Origin: a virus | DNA: 25,797 nucleotides | Virus record (IMG/VR): IMGVR_UViG_3300008267_001532 | Span: 1-25,797 of that record | Reading direction: 5' to 3' (one strand) | In this document: positions 13,161 to 20,240 of the stretch, one piece after another | Layout: each line of letters opens with the position of its first letter | How positions within the stretch are numbered: the stretch's first letter is position 1 | Program-made: the position numbers and the translations under genes | The notes under the pieces: generated by a model | The model's database searches: none | What the model saw: the letters and a program-made list of their open reading frames with translations, nothing else | What the model was told of the DNA's origin: nothing

Positions 13161-13172
13161 AAGTGATAAATA
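13161..13172 (+). promoter_or_regulatory. Late-promoter-like motif upstream of the plus-strand cluster
   Basis: AAGTGATAAATA on the plus strand; GATAAATA differs from the T4 late box TATAAATA at one position. The same 12 bases occur on the minus strand at 5710-5721 in the leader of the phasin-like gene. It lies about 125 bases before the ATG at 13296. Suggestive only. Confidence 0.35.
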
Positions 13173-13180
13173 ATAGATAT

Positions 13181-13209
13181 AGTGTAACATATTTACGCAA
13201 TAAAGTCAA
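13181..13209 (-). promoter_or_regulatory. Sigma70-type promoter of uvdE, copy 1
   Basis: TTGACT (13209..13204), 17-base spacer, TACACT (13186..13181), about 30 bases before the chosen uvdE start. Confidence 0.75.
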
Positions 13210-13248
13210 CTATTTACGGATACTAATATGAAATTTACAGAAATTTAT

Positions 13249-13277
13249 AGTGTAACATATTTACGCAATAAAGTCAA
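13249..13277 (-). promoter_or_regulatory. Sigma70-type promoter of uvdE, copy 2
   Basis: Same boxes as at 13181-13209 (TTGACT 13277..13272, TACACT 13254..13249), produced by the tandem duplication. It fires in the same direction 68 bases further upstream. Confidence 0.65.
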
Positions 13278-13295
13278 CTATTTACGGATACTAAT

Positions 13296-14501
13296 ATGAA
13301 ATTTACAGAAATTGATGAAGGCAAAACAGGTTTATGGGCAAACATTCATGCTAAACGTGAACGTATTAAACATGGGTCAGGTGAAAAAATGCGTAAGCCT
13401 GGTAGCAAGGGCTCACCTTCTGCACAAAATTTTAAAGATGCATCTAAAACAGATGAATCCTCATTAAACGAAAAATGGTCACAAAAATACAAGAGTTCTA
13501 TCAATTGTAGTCACCCAAAAGGCTTCTCACAAAAAGCTCATTGTGCTGGAAAAAATAAACAAAACGAAAGTGTTGAGATGGAAATGACTTGCCCGGATTG
13601 CGGCATGTGCAAATCACACGGTAATCTCAATGAGATTAAAAAGGGTCAAAAAGACAGTAATGGGTTTACTAAATGCTGGCCAGGCAAACATGCTGAAGGC
13701 ACCAAGAAGGGCAAAAATGGTGGACAAGTTCGTAACTGTGTGCCTAACGAATCGCAAGGTGTGGCGGAAGGCTCACAAAGAGTTGATTCACTTGTTACCG
13801 ACGCATTAAAAATAATGAAGGGCCCTGAAATAAGGGATGCTATACTAGCATTAAAAACTGTTCTAGGGGACAGAGAATATAATGACCGTCGTGGTTTTTA
13901 TAATTTCTATGTTAAACAAATACTTGACATGTATGGCCAGCAAGGTTTAGCGGAAGCAAAAGACCCATGGAAAGATTATGAATTTATACACAATGGTCAA
14001 AAAATAGGACACATATATAGTCAGACAGGTCAACCTCCCTTTACAACTAGAAGAAAAGTTGGTAAATTTATAAAACAAATGAAGCATAACAGCCTTAAAG
14101 ATGCTCAGACGTATTTAATTAATCGATCATTAGGTAGACCAATGTATCAAGACATGAGTATAGATGAAGACTGGCAGAAAGTCAACAAGAGTGACAAGAC
14201 TGACGGCATGAGTAGTAAAGCTGTTAAATCATATCGTAGAGAAAATCCAGGTAGTAAACTAAAGACTGCTGTAACTACAAAGCCAAGCAAACTCAAAAAA
14301 GGTAGCAAAGCCGCTAACCGTCGTAAATCATTCTGTGCTAGAATGGGAGGCATGAAGAAAGCACATGCAAGTGCTAAAACTAAACGTGATCCTGATAGTC
14401 CAATCAATAAAGCACTACGTAGATGGAACTGCGAATCTATTCAACAAATGCAAGAACTAGTAATGATTGCAGAACAAAAAATCAGGAACCTCAAGAAATG
14501 A
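13296..14501 (+). CDS. Modular basic Cys-containing protein, probable head-associated protein
   Basis: A 401-residue modular chain. An N-terminal MKFTEIDEG leader is followed by ANIHAKRERIKHGSGEKMRK (about 15-34), then a PKGFSQKAHCAG module, TCPDCGMC (98-105), GFTKCWPGKHAEGTKKGKNG (123-142) with RNCVP, a helical section, and a C-terminal basic module KSFCARMGGMKKAHASAKT with DPDSPINKALRRWNC. I recall each of these short modules from other large-phage proteins. Several LNE, LAE and VAE sites lie between modules and would suit a T4 gp21-like prohead protease ((I/L)xE). High Lys/Arg content suggests DNA binding inside the head. It is first in the plus-strand cluster; its stop overlaps the next ATG. 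Function is inferred from layout only. Confidence 0.7.
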   Translation: MKFTEIDEGKTGLWANIHAKRERIKHGSGEKMRKPGSKGSPSAQNFKDASKTDESSLNEKWSQKYKSSINCSHPKGFSQKAHCAGKNKQNESVEMEMTCPDCGMCKSHGNLNEIKKGQKDSNGFTKCWPGKHAEGTKKGKNGGQVRNCVPNESQGVAEGSQRVDSLVTDALKIMKGPEIRDAILALKTVLGDREYNDRRGFYNFYVKQILDMYGQQGLAEAKDPWKDYEFIHNGQKIGHIYSQTGQPPFTTRRKVGKFIKQMKHNSLKDAQTYLINRSLGRPMYQDMSIDEDWQKVNKSDKTDGMSSKAVKSYRRENPGSKLKTAVTTKPSKLKKGSKAANRRKSFCARMGGMKKAHASAKTKRDPDSPINKALRRWNCESIQQMQELVMIAEQKIRNLKK

Positions 14502-16246
14502 ATTTCCAAGAATTGTTTGAAGGTGCAACACCCAAATTACCCGGAGCAACTAAGGGTATTAAAGTAATGAGCATGGATCAATTCCTTGCCCAATCTAATG
14601 ACGAAAAGATAGATGAGATGTCCTCAGAAGAATTAGATAAAATGTCTCCTGAACAATTAGCACATTATACTAGTGATGCTAGAAATAATAAAATTAAAAA
14701 ATTAAATCCCGACTCAATTGATAAGGCTTATAGTAAAAGCATTTCTATAATGTTTCCTGATAGTGATAAACGTAGTAAACAATCTACAAATCATAAACAA
14801 GAAGTAGACGAAGGCTTTATGGGTGATGCATACAATAAATTAAAATCAATTGTATTAAGAGTCTTAGGTAAAAAAATAATCAAAACAAAGGACGACCAAC
14901 TTGCTTTTCAGCGTATGATGAGTAAAGTTACAGGGCCACTTGATACTTCTCAGTATGCAAGATTATGGAAAGAATATAAAAACAATAAACATTATTATGT
15001 TTCGTTGCCAACACCTCAAGATTTTTACAATGACCAAAAAACGTATTTATGGGCTAATAGTATATCACAATTTGTAATGGATAGATTCCCAGAGGCTTCA
15101 AGAGAAGCATTACTCCACACAGTAGAGGGACTAACTCAGTTAGCAGTAAAAGAATTTAGACAGAAATATCGAGACTTAGATGAAGCAACAAAACTACCTG
15201 CGCAAACACGTGAACTTAAAGGTCAAGAACTAGATGATTACTTAGATAGAATTCGTAATCGTGAAAAGGGTAAGACAGACAAATATAAATTACCATATAT
15301 TCACCGTTCAAGTGTAGTAAAATACTACAATGAAGAAGGTAAGAAATACGATACTGATAAAATAAAACAAGCATTAGGCGTTCGTCCAGCTAAACTTCTT
15401 AAACAAAATGAGAAGATGAAACATAGTAATGGTGAACTAGAGCAATTTTATAACATTGGTTTTGCTGCTCTAGTTGGTATTGCATTAGATGAAAACACTA
15501 ACGAACTAATCGTAGTTAATACATGTCCAGGTGCTGGTTCATGTAAAATAGATTGTTTCGCTATGAAGGGCGGTAAAGTTCAATTCGAAGGTCCTTGGTT
15601 AAGCGACGGGAGAATTCTTACATTCTTATTGAATGATCCTGATGGTTTCTTCAATCAACTAAGTGCAGATATTACAAAAGAAGAAAAGAAAGCACAAAAA
15701 GGTGGTTACAATCTAACTATTCGTTGGCATGATGCTGGTGATTTCTTCAGTCCAGAATATCAAGACCTAGCGTTTAAGCTAGCGGCAGCACACCCTGATG
15801 TTAAGTTTTATGCTTACACAAAGATAGCAGATGCGGCATTAGGTCAAAAACCAAGTAACTTTATTGTTAATTGGAGTGAAGGTGCAAGCACAAGCCAAGA
15901 GAAACAAGTTAAACAACAAGATCCTCAATTAGATATAACTAAGAATAGTCGTATTGTTCCAAGTAAGTTGTTCTATGACTTATTGAAGAAAGATGAGAAG
16001 GGTAACTTAGACAAGACTGAAGACGGTGCATGGCAACCACGTGATGGTGCAGCACTAGAAGAATTAAAAGATAGATTAGCAAATCAATATAATCTAAAAC
16101 GAGAAAGCATCATCAGCTATAGTGAAATGATGTCCATTCCTGAGAAGAACAACATTAAGAAATGGAACGTTATCATTGCTCCAGGTGAGGGTGATATCAG
16201 TGCTAACAGACAGGATGTGTTGTCTACCTTACTATTGAAGCACTAA
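14498..16246 (+). CDS. GP88-like domain protein with a capsid-targeting-like leader
   Basis: The start is the ATG at 14498 (MNFQELFEGATPKLPG), overlapping the upstream stop as ATGA; an in-frame ATG at 14423 lies deep inside the upstream gene and is rejected. The product is 582 aa. The N-terminal third is charged and probably disordered (MSSEELDKMSPEQ). After a second leader-like LDEATKLPA, the C-terminal half has NTCPGAGSCKIDCFAMKGG (cysteines at about 343, 349, 353) and IRWHDAGDFFSPEY, the signature of the Gene product 88 family first named in mycobacteriophages, described as radical-SAM-like. The reaction is unknown. The cysteine triplet could hold a metal or Fe-S centre. Context suggests packaging in the head. 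Confidence 0.72.
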   Translation: MNFQELFEGATPKLPGATKGIKVMSMDQFLAQSNDEKIDEMSSEELDKMSPEQLAHYTSDARNNKIKKLNPDSIDKAYSKSISIMFPDSDKRSKQSTNHKQEVDEGFMGDAYNKLKSIVLRVLGKKIIKTKDDQLAFQRMMSKVTGPLDTSQYARLWKEYKNNKHYYVSLPTPQDFYNDQKTYLWANSISQFVMDRFPEASREALLHTVEGLTQLAVKEFRQKYRDLDEATKLPAQTRELKGQELDDYLDRIRNREKGKTDKYKLPYIHRSSVVKYYNEEGKKYDTDKIKQALGVRPAKLLKQNEKMKHSNGELEQFYNIGFAALVGIALDENTNELIVVNTCPGAGSCKIDCFAMKGGKVQFEGPWLSDGRILTFLLNDPDGFFNQLSADITKEEKKAQKGGYNLTIRWHDAGDFFSPEYQDLAFKLAAAHPDVKFYAYTKIADAALGQKPSNFIVNWSEGASTSQEKQVKQQDPQLDITKNSRIVPSKLFYDLLKKDEKGNLDKTEDGAWQPRDGAALEELKDRLANQYNLKRESIISYSEMMSIPEKNNIKKWNVIIAPGEGDISANRQDVLSTLLLKH

Positions 16247-16731
16247 TGAGAGCAAGTGAGTTCATAGTAGAAGCAGTGGGTAATGATTATCTTTATCATG
16301 CTACGCAACCAGCGGCAATGTTGCATATACTAGACAAGGGCTTATTAAAAGCAAGCTATCGTCCTCAACAAGCAACTATAGCAAGAACCAATGCTCCCAC
16401 AATTAGTACAACTCGTTCGAGGCATTATGCTGAATCAGATGAATTTATTGATAATTTAAATCTAACATATGATGGTAATGCAGTAATTCTTGTATTGGAT
16501 AGACCCTCTATTGCTAATCAATATAGAATGTTTAGTTCTAGTCAAGGTACACAAACATTCGGTGATGAATATGAAGAAGTAATTGTCGTACCTAAAGGTT
16601 CTATGCCAGTTCGTGGTAAGATAAAGGGTTTCTATTTTAATCCAAACAGAAGAAATACAATAAAAGATTACGAAGATGTTCCTTGGTTTACAAGATTACT
16701 TAACAGTCCTTATTTACTAAATAGAAAATGA
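16246..16731 (+). CDS. ADP-ribosyltransferase-like protein with capsid-targeting-like leader
   Basis: The 161-residue product begins MRASEFIVEA, then NDYLYHATQPAAMLHILDKG with H18, an ISTTRSRHYAES strand (53-64), VILVLDRPS and FGDEYEEVIVV (E108-E111). The order H…(S/T)-T-x-R…(E/Q)-x-E is that of H-Y-E type ADP-ribosyltransferases, which transfer ADP-ribose from NAD+ to a target. T4 Alt is an injected ADP-ribosyltransferase that modifies host RNA polymerase, so a head-packaged role is attractive. The same module starts the protein at 17906. The ATG overlaps the upstream stop as TAATG. The fold is inferred from short motifs; the target is unknown. Confidence 0.6.
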   Translation: MRASEFIVEAVGNDYLYHATQPAAMLHILDKGLLKASYRPQQATIARTNAPTISTTRSRHYAESDEFIDNLNLTYDGNAVILVLDRPSIANQYRMFSSSQGTQTFGDEYEEVIVVPKGSMPVRGKIKGFYFNPNRRNTIKDYEDVPWFTRLLNSPYLLNRK

Positions 16732-17402
16732 GAGCAAAAGAATTCATTACTGAAATAACCCGCCGTGACTTACTTAGAGGTGTAGGTGCAGCCGCAATTG
16801 GCTCAGCAATACCTACCGCACAAGCAGGAGAGTTCCAACGTTGGAATACTTGGAAAGATCCTAAAACTGTAGATATGTGGGATAAACGTTGGAAACAATT
16901 AAATGTACGTGTTGAACAGGTTTATAATAAACTTAGATCAATGTTAACACCTGAACAACTTAAACAGATAGGTAAACTATCATATGAAGTAGCAGAACTT
17001 TGGTCGGCAGGTTCATATAAAGACGGTGTTATCAAAATAGACCTAAGTATTTTTTGGGACCTAAGTAACGATGTATTAGCATACACTATTGCACATGAAA
17101 TGGGACATGCATTTTATAAGCACAATGGATATGCTAATCAGACTACCGCACAAAATAGAAAAAATGAATTATTGGCGGATGCATTTGGAGCAAAACTAGC
17201 ATACAAGGCGGGATATGATCCTAATAAAGCATTTGGTTATATGACTAAAAAAGAAAAAATTGAGGATTTAGGTGATAGAACGCATCCTGGATATAAAGAG
17301 CGTATCAACTATATTAAACAACAGACAGATATAACTGTAAGTCATATTAAACGAGGAGTAGACCTAATCGGTGTACCCATGAGTCAAATAGCACAAGCAT
17401 AA
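16728..17402 (+). CDS. M48-type zinc metallopeptidase with capsid-targeting-like leader and Tat-like segment
   Basis: The product (224 aa) begins MRAKEFITEI and runs straight into TRRDLLRGVGAAAIGSAIPT-AQA, which looks like a twin-arginine signal (RRDLLRG, hydrophobic core, AQA cleavage site at about 31-33). The catalytic part has AHEMGH (H123, E124, H127), a third ligand in NELLADAFG (E147) and RTHPGYKERI (185-194), the order seen in M48-family peptidases. It should cut proteins in a zinc-dependent way. Combining a head-type leader with an export signal would suit a protein carried in the particle and then moved to the host envelope, but that is inference. The ATG overlaps the upstream stop as ATGA. 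Confidence 0.82.
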   Translation: MRAKEFITEITRRDLLRGVGAAAIGSAIPTAQAGEFQRWNTWKDPKTVDMWDKRWKQLNVRVEQVYNKLRSMLTPEQLKQIGKLSYEVAELWSAGSYKDGVIKIDLSIFWDLSNDVLAYTIAHEMGHAFYKHNGYANQTTAQNRKNELLADAFGAKLAYKAGYDPNKAFGYMTKKEKIEDLGDRTHPGYKERINYIKQQTDITVSHIKRGVDLIGVPMSQIAQA

Positions 17403-17403
17403 C

Positions 17404-17904
17404 ATGAGAGCAAACGAATTTATTGCTGAAGCACATCATAGTATATACAAAACTGTGAATATAGGGCCATGGCGTGTACAAATTGATACTCATGCAATAA
17501 CAAGTATGGCAGCAAGAAATGTTTCAGCGTCAGATTTAAGTGATATTGTAACTTATGCATGTGGTTTTCCTAATATATTAGATACAATACCAATTGGTAA
17601 AGGAGCTTATTTTCAAGACGTTAGTAGTATGATTAGTGTATACTTTCATAGATTAAGTGAAAACGAAATAAGGGTAGAAACAGTACTAAGTCCTGACATG
17701 AAACCAAAACCACCAATGTTTCGTAGACCTGTACCTAAAACTAATAGAAAACCTACTCCCGCAATGCAACAACGTACAGAGTACATGGCTCAACAGACCC
17801 GAGAGTTAGGACGTGATGCAGTAAGTCAAAAATTAGCAACTATTGCAAATATGAATAGAGCAGATCGCCGTGCGCTTAAGCGTTCTAGTAAAAGAAAAAA
17901 ATAA
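17404..17904 (+). CDS. Small DUF4258/BrnT-like domain protein with capsid-targeting-like leader and basic tail
   Basis: The product (166 aa) begins MRANEFIAEA, nearly identical to the T4 internal-protein leader in its EFIAEA core. Residues 20-95 have VQIDTHAITSMAARNVSASD, then IVTYACG and a final RVETVLSPDMK. This order (HAxxxMxxRxVSxxD… followed by beta strands ending in xxTVL) resembles DUF4258 and BrnT/RelE-type ribonuclease folds, and I recall similar phage proteins with the same leader. The C-terminal 60 residues are rich in Lys/Arg/Pro (ADRRALKRSSKRKK), suggesting nucleic-acid contact. A toxin-like RNase is possible but unproven. It starts one base after the metallopeptidase stop. Confidence 0.62.
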   Translation: MRANEFIAEAHHSIYKTVNIGPWRVQIDTHAITSMAARNVSASDLSDIVTYACGFPNILDTIPIGKGAYFQDVSSMISVYFHRLSENEIRVETVLSPDMKPKPPMFRRPVPKTNRKPTPAMQQRTEYMAQQTRELGRDAVSQKLATIANMNRADRRALKRSSKRKK

Positions 17905-17905
17905 A

Positions 17906-19420
17906 ATGAGAGCGAATGAATTCATTATTGAAGCAGTTGGTGGCGACTACATTTATCATAGTGTAGCTCAACCTAATCAAATATGGAACATACTCAGAAA
18001 AGGTGTGATACAACCGCATTTATCAGACACAGATGAAGAAGGTGGTTGGGAAATACCAGTAATCAGTGCAAGTAGAAATCAATATTATAGATTCCCATAT
18101 GGTGGTGGCAGTATTCAACTTGTGTTAGATAAAAATGCATTACGTCAAGCTGGATTCAAAGTAATGCCATTCTCTTATATGCAATTCTATAATCAACTAG
18201 ACGGTACTGGTCCTACTGCTAGTAATCCAATGTATAAACAAGAAACAGAAGAACGTATCTATCATCCAAGAGGTATAGGTATCCCTGTTAAGAAACCATA
18301 TGTTTTAGGCATACAGATACGTAAAGAACTAATGAATAAAGTACCAGAAGGTCTATTGAAATTGATTAATGATAGTGGTTTAGAATTAACTACAATGAGA
18401 GATGATCCTACTAATAAAGGCACATTCTCACGCAAGTTAGCTAAACCACCATTGAATAGTAAACATTACTATAAGCCAAATGAAGTTCAAATAGTAGCAA
18501 GGAGAGACAATCCAGATGGATATACATTATGGAGTGTTACACCTGATGGCTTAATCTTGCCGATTGGTGATACCGGTGACACTAAAGTTGGCTTAACAAA
18601 ACAAAAAGCAATAGATGCATTTAAGAGATTAACAGGTGGCAATCCAAAAGAAATTCAAAACGTTATTAAATATGATGGTACGTTTAAAGCGAATTATTAT
18701 CACGATGAATCCGGTGGACCACGAATAGAACTATACAACTGGGTTCCTCCTATCGTAAAAACGAACAATGAAATAACTGAAGCACCCTTACCAGCTGATT
18801 GGGATGCAAGTCAATATAGCCCTGGCTCTACATTCAAACAACGACTAGGTTATGCATTAGAACGTGCTAAACGTATTGGTAGTGGCTCTAGTCGCATTGC
18901 TACTGATATTGAATATGAAGGTCGTCCTACTGTTCTTAAAATAGCTAAAAATAGAATGGGTTTAGCACAAAACAATGTAGAAGTAGATATACTAGATGAT
19001 GGATATGCTAGTCAGCTTGGTATACTAATACCTATGATTGACTATGATAAACAGAATCGTGAACCTACTTGGATACACACTGAGTTAGCACAAAAAGCTA
19101 CTGAGAAACAACTTGCTGAACTGATGGGTGTTGATTCATTAAATGAAATAGTTCAATTGGCTACTGCAATGTCTGGTAAGAGTAAACTATATAATTATCA
19201 ACAATTGATTGCTCATATGAAGAAGAAAGGCAAGTCAGAAGAACAGATTGACACTGCTAATGAATACGCAAACAAGTTGGTTGATTTAAGTTCATCATAT
19301 GAGGTTGAGTTAGGTGATCTTAATAGAAAAGCAAACTGGGGATTATATCAAGGTAAACCTGTTATCATCGATGCAGGTGCTAATAGTAATTTCTTTACTC
19401 AGTTTTTTCCGGGACGCTAA
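17906..19420 (+). CDS. ADP-ribosyltransferase-like plus kinase-like fusion protein with capsid-targeting-like leader
   Basis: The start is MRANEFIIEA at 17906, one base after the upstream stop; an ATG at 17870 lies inside the upstream gene. The product is 504 aa. Residues 14-150 repeat the ADP-ribosyltransferase-like module (DYIYHSV, VISASRNQYY, GSIQLVLDKNAL, KQETEERIYH). A middle domain follows. At about 289-293 there is EITEAPLP, a perfect prohead-protease-like site, after which a kinase-like domain begins: TVLKIAKN (K345), QNNVEVDIL (E359), DLNRKANWG (D471, N477) and VIIDAG (D489), the order of protein-kinase-like phosphotransferases. Both modules keep their likely catalytic residues. The gene ends in a 26-base convergent overlap with the epimerase gene. 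Confidence 0.68.
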   Translation: MRANEFIIEAVGGDYIYHSVAQPNQIWNILRKGVIQPHLSDTDEEGGWEIPVISASRNQYYRFPYGGGSIQLVLDKNALRQAGFKVMPFSYMQFYNQLDGTGPTASNPMYKQETEERIYHPRGIGIPVKKPYVLGIQIRKELMNKVPEGLLKLINDSGLELTTMRDDPTNKGTFSRKLAKPPLNSKHYYKPNEVQIVARRDNPDGYTLWSVTPDGLILPIGDTGDTKVGLTKQKAIDAFKRLTGGNPKEIQNVIKYDGTFKANYYHDESGGPRIELYNWVPPIVKTNNEITEAPLPADWDASQYSPGSTFKQRLGYALERAKRIGSGSSRIATDIEYEGRPTVLKIAKNRMGLAQNNVEVDILDDGYASQLGILIPMIDYDKQNREPTWIHTELAQKATEKQLAELMGVDSLNEIVQLATAMSGKSKLYNYQQLIAHMKKKGKSEEQIDTANEYANKLVDLSSSYEVELGDLNRKANWGLYQGKPVIIDAGANSNFFTQFFPGR

Positions 19421-20240
19421 AGGTAAGTAACTGATCCATTGTATAGAGATTACGCATATAGGGTGATACATTTTCTAGTACAGAACTAGGTAAGTCACCC
19501 TTTCTTCTTGGGCCGTACGTCACTTCAAAATCAACATTATTAACTTGTTGAAACTTATTAACAATCTCTTTAACTGTATGACCAACACCATGCCCTAAAC
19601 ATTCTATTTGATTAGATGGGTTTTCAATAGCTTCTTTCAAAGCTTCACATATTTCATTCACATGAACATAGTCTCTGACACATGTACCGTCAGTTGATTC
19701 TGTATAGTCATTACCATAGATAGTAAATACTCCTGTGTCGGTCGCTTCAAACAGTTTATACATTAATCCATCTGGGTTTGTTGGTGGAAACCCATCACTG
19801 CCTACAACATTATAGAATCTAAAAATAGTATAATCTTGTTGACGATGGTGAGTAGAGAATTCTTTAACAACACCTTCAGCGGCAAGTTTACTGATACCAT
19901 AGGCACTAGTACAATCTTGTGCGGCACCAGTACTAGCAAAGATAAAGTTTTTTGTTTTCACACGATTAAGTATGTTCATAGTACCATTCAAGTTAGTAAT
20001 ATAATACTTGATTGGCATAAGTTCACTCTCACCTACACGAACCAATGCAGCCAAATGAATTACTGCATCATATTCGTGTTCAGCTTCAAATAGTCGATTG
20101 ATGTTTTGGTCATAGAATTTATCTACAAATGTTTGTGGTGGATTAATATCAAGTCCATGAACTTCGTATTTACCGGCTAGCATCTTACATAGATGTGAAC
20201 CGATATATCCTGAACTACCTGTAATTAAAACTTTTTTCAT
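19395..20240 (-). CDS. NAD-dependent sugar epimerase/dehydratase (GalE-like)
   Basis: An extended short-chain dehydrogenase acting on nucleotide sugars. The Rossmann motif GSSGYIGS (8-15) binds NAD, STG is at 103-105, and the catalytic YGISK pair is Y114/K118. It is 281 aa, slightly shorter than bacterial GalE (about 340), mainly at the C-terminus. FRFYNVVGSDG and DGTCVRDYVHV are typical of UDP-glucose 4-epimerase relatives. It overlaps the glycosyltransferase gene by 4 bases, so the pair probably makes and transfers a sugar, to phage DNA, virion protein or host surface. The exact substrate is not visible. Confidence 0.85.
   Translation of the reverse strand: MKKVLITGSSGYIGSHLCKMLAGKYEVHGLDINPPQTFVDKFYDQNINRLFEAEHEYDAVIHLAALVRVGESELMPIKYYITNLNGTMNILNRVKTKNFIFASTGAAQDCTSAYGISKLAAEGVVKEFSTHHRQQDYTIFRFYNVVGSDGFPPTNPDGLMYKLFEATDTGVFTIYGNDYTESTDGTCVRDYVHVNEICEALKEAIENPSNQIECLGHGVGHTVKEIVNKFQQVNNVDFEVTYGPRRKGDLPSSVLENVSPYMRNLYTMDQLLTFSVPEKTE

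Larger units (their letters stand above)
13178..13313. repeat. Perfect 68-bp tandem duplication at the divergent junction
   Basis: Copy 1 is 13178-13245 and copy 2 is 13246-13313, identical over all 68 bases. Each copy holds a minus-strand promoter and, at its right end, the ATG and first six codons of the plus-strand gene (MKFTEI). Because 68 is not a multiple of three, the first ATG (13228) reads a different frame and stops after 23 codons at TGA 13297-13299, overlapping the real ATG (13296) as ATGA. Confidence 0.97.

Noticed and set aside
13228-13299. 23-codon ORF from the first copy of the duplicated start
   Set aside because: Not listed as a gene because it arises from the duplication and reads promoter sequence; it may still affect translation of the main gene.
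14147-14407. Minus-strand frame with membrane-like sequence
   Set aside because: Complement of the Lys-rich C-terminal module of 13296-14501; Lys codons read backwards give Leu and Phe.
14423-14497. Longer start for the GP88-like protein
   Set aside because: Would overlap the upstream gene by nearly 80 bases; ATGA overlap and leader-like MNFQELFEGA mark 14498 as the start.
19836-20093. Plus-strand frame of 85 codons
   Set aside because: Opposite strand of the epimerase gene, no ribosome-binding site and no family resemblance.
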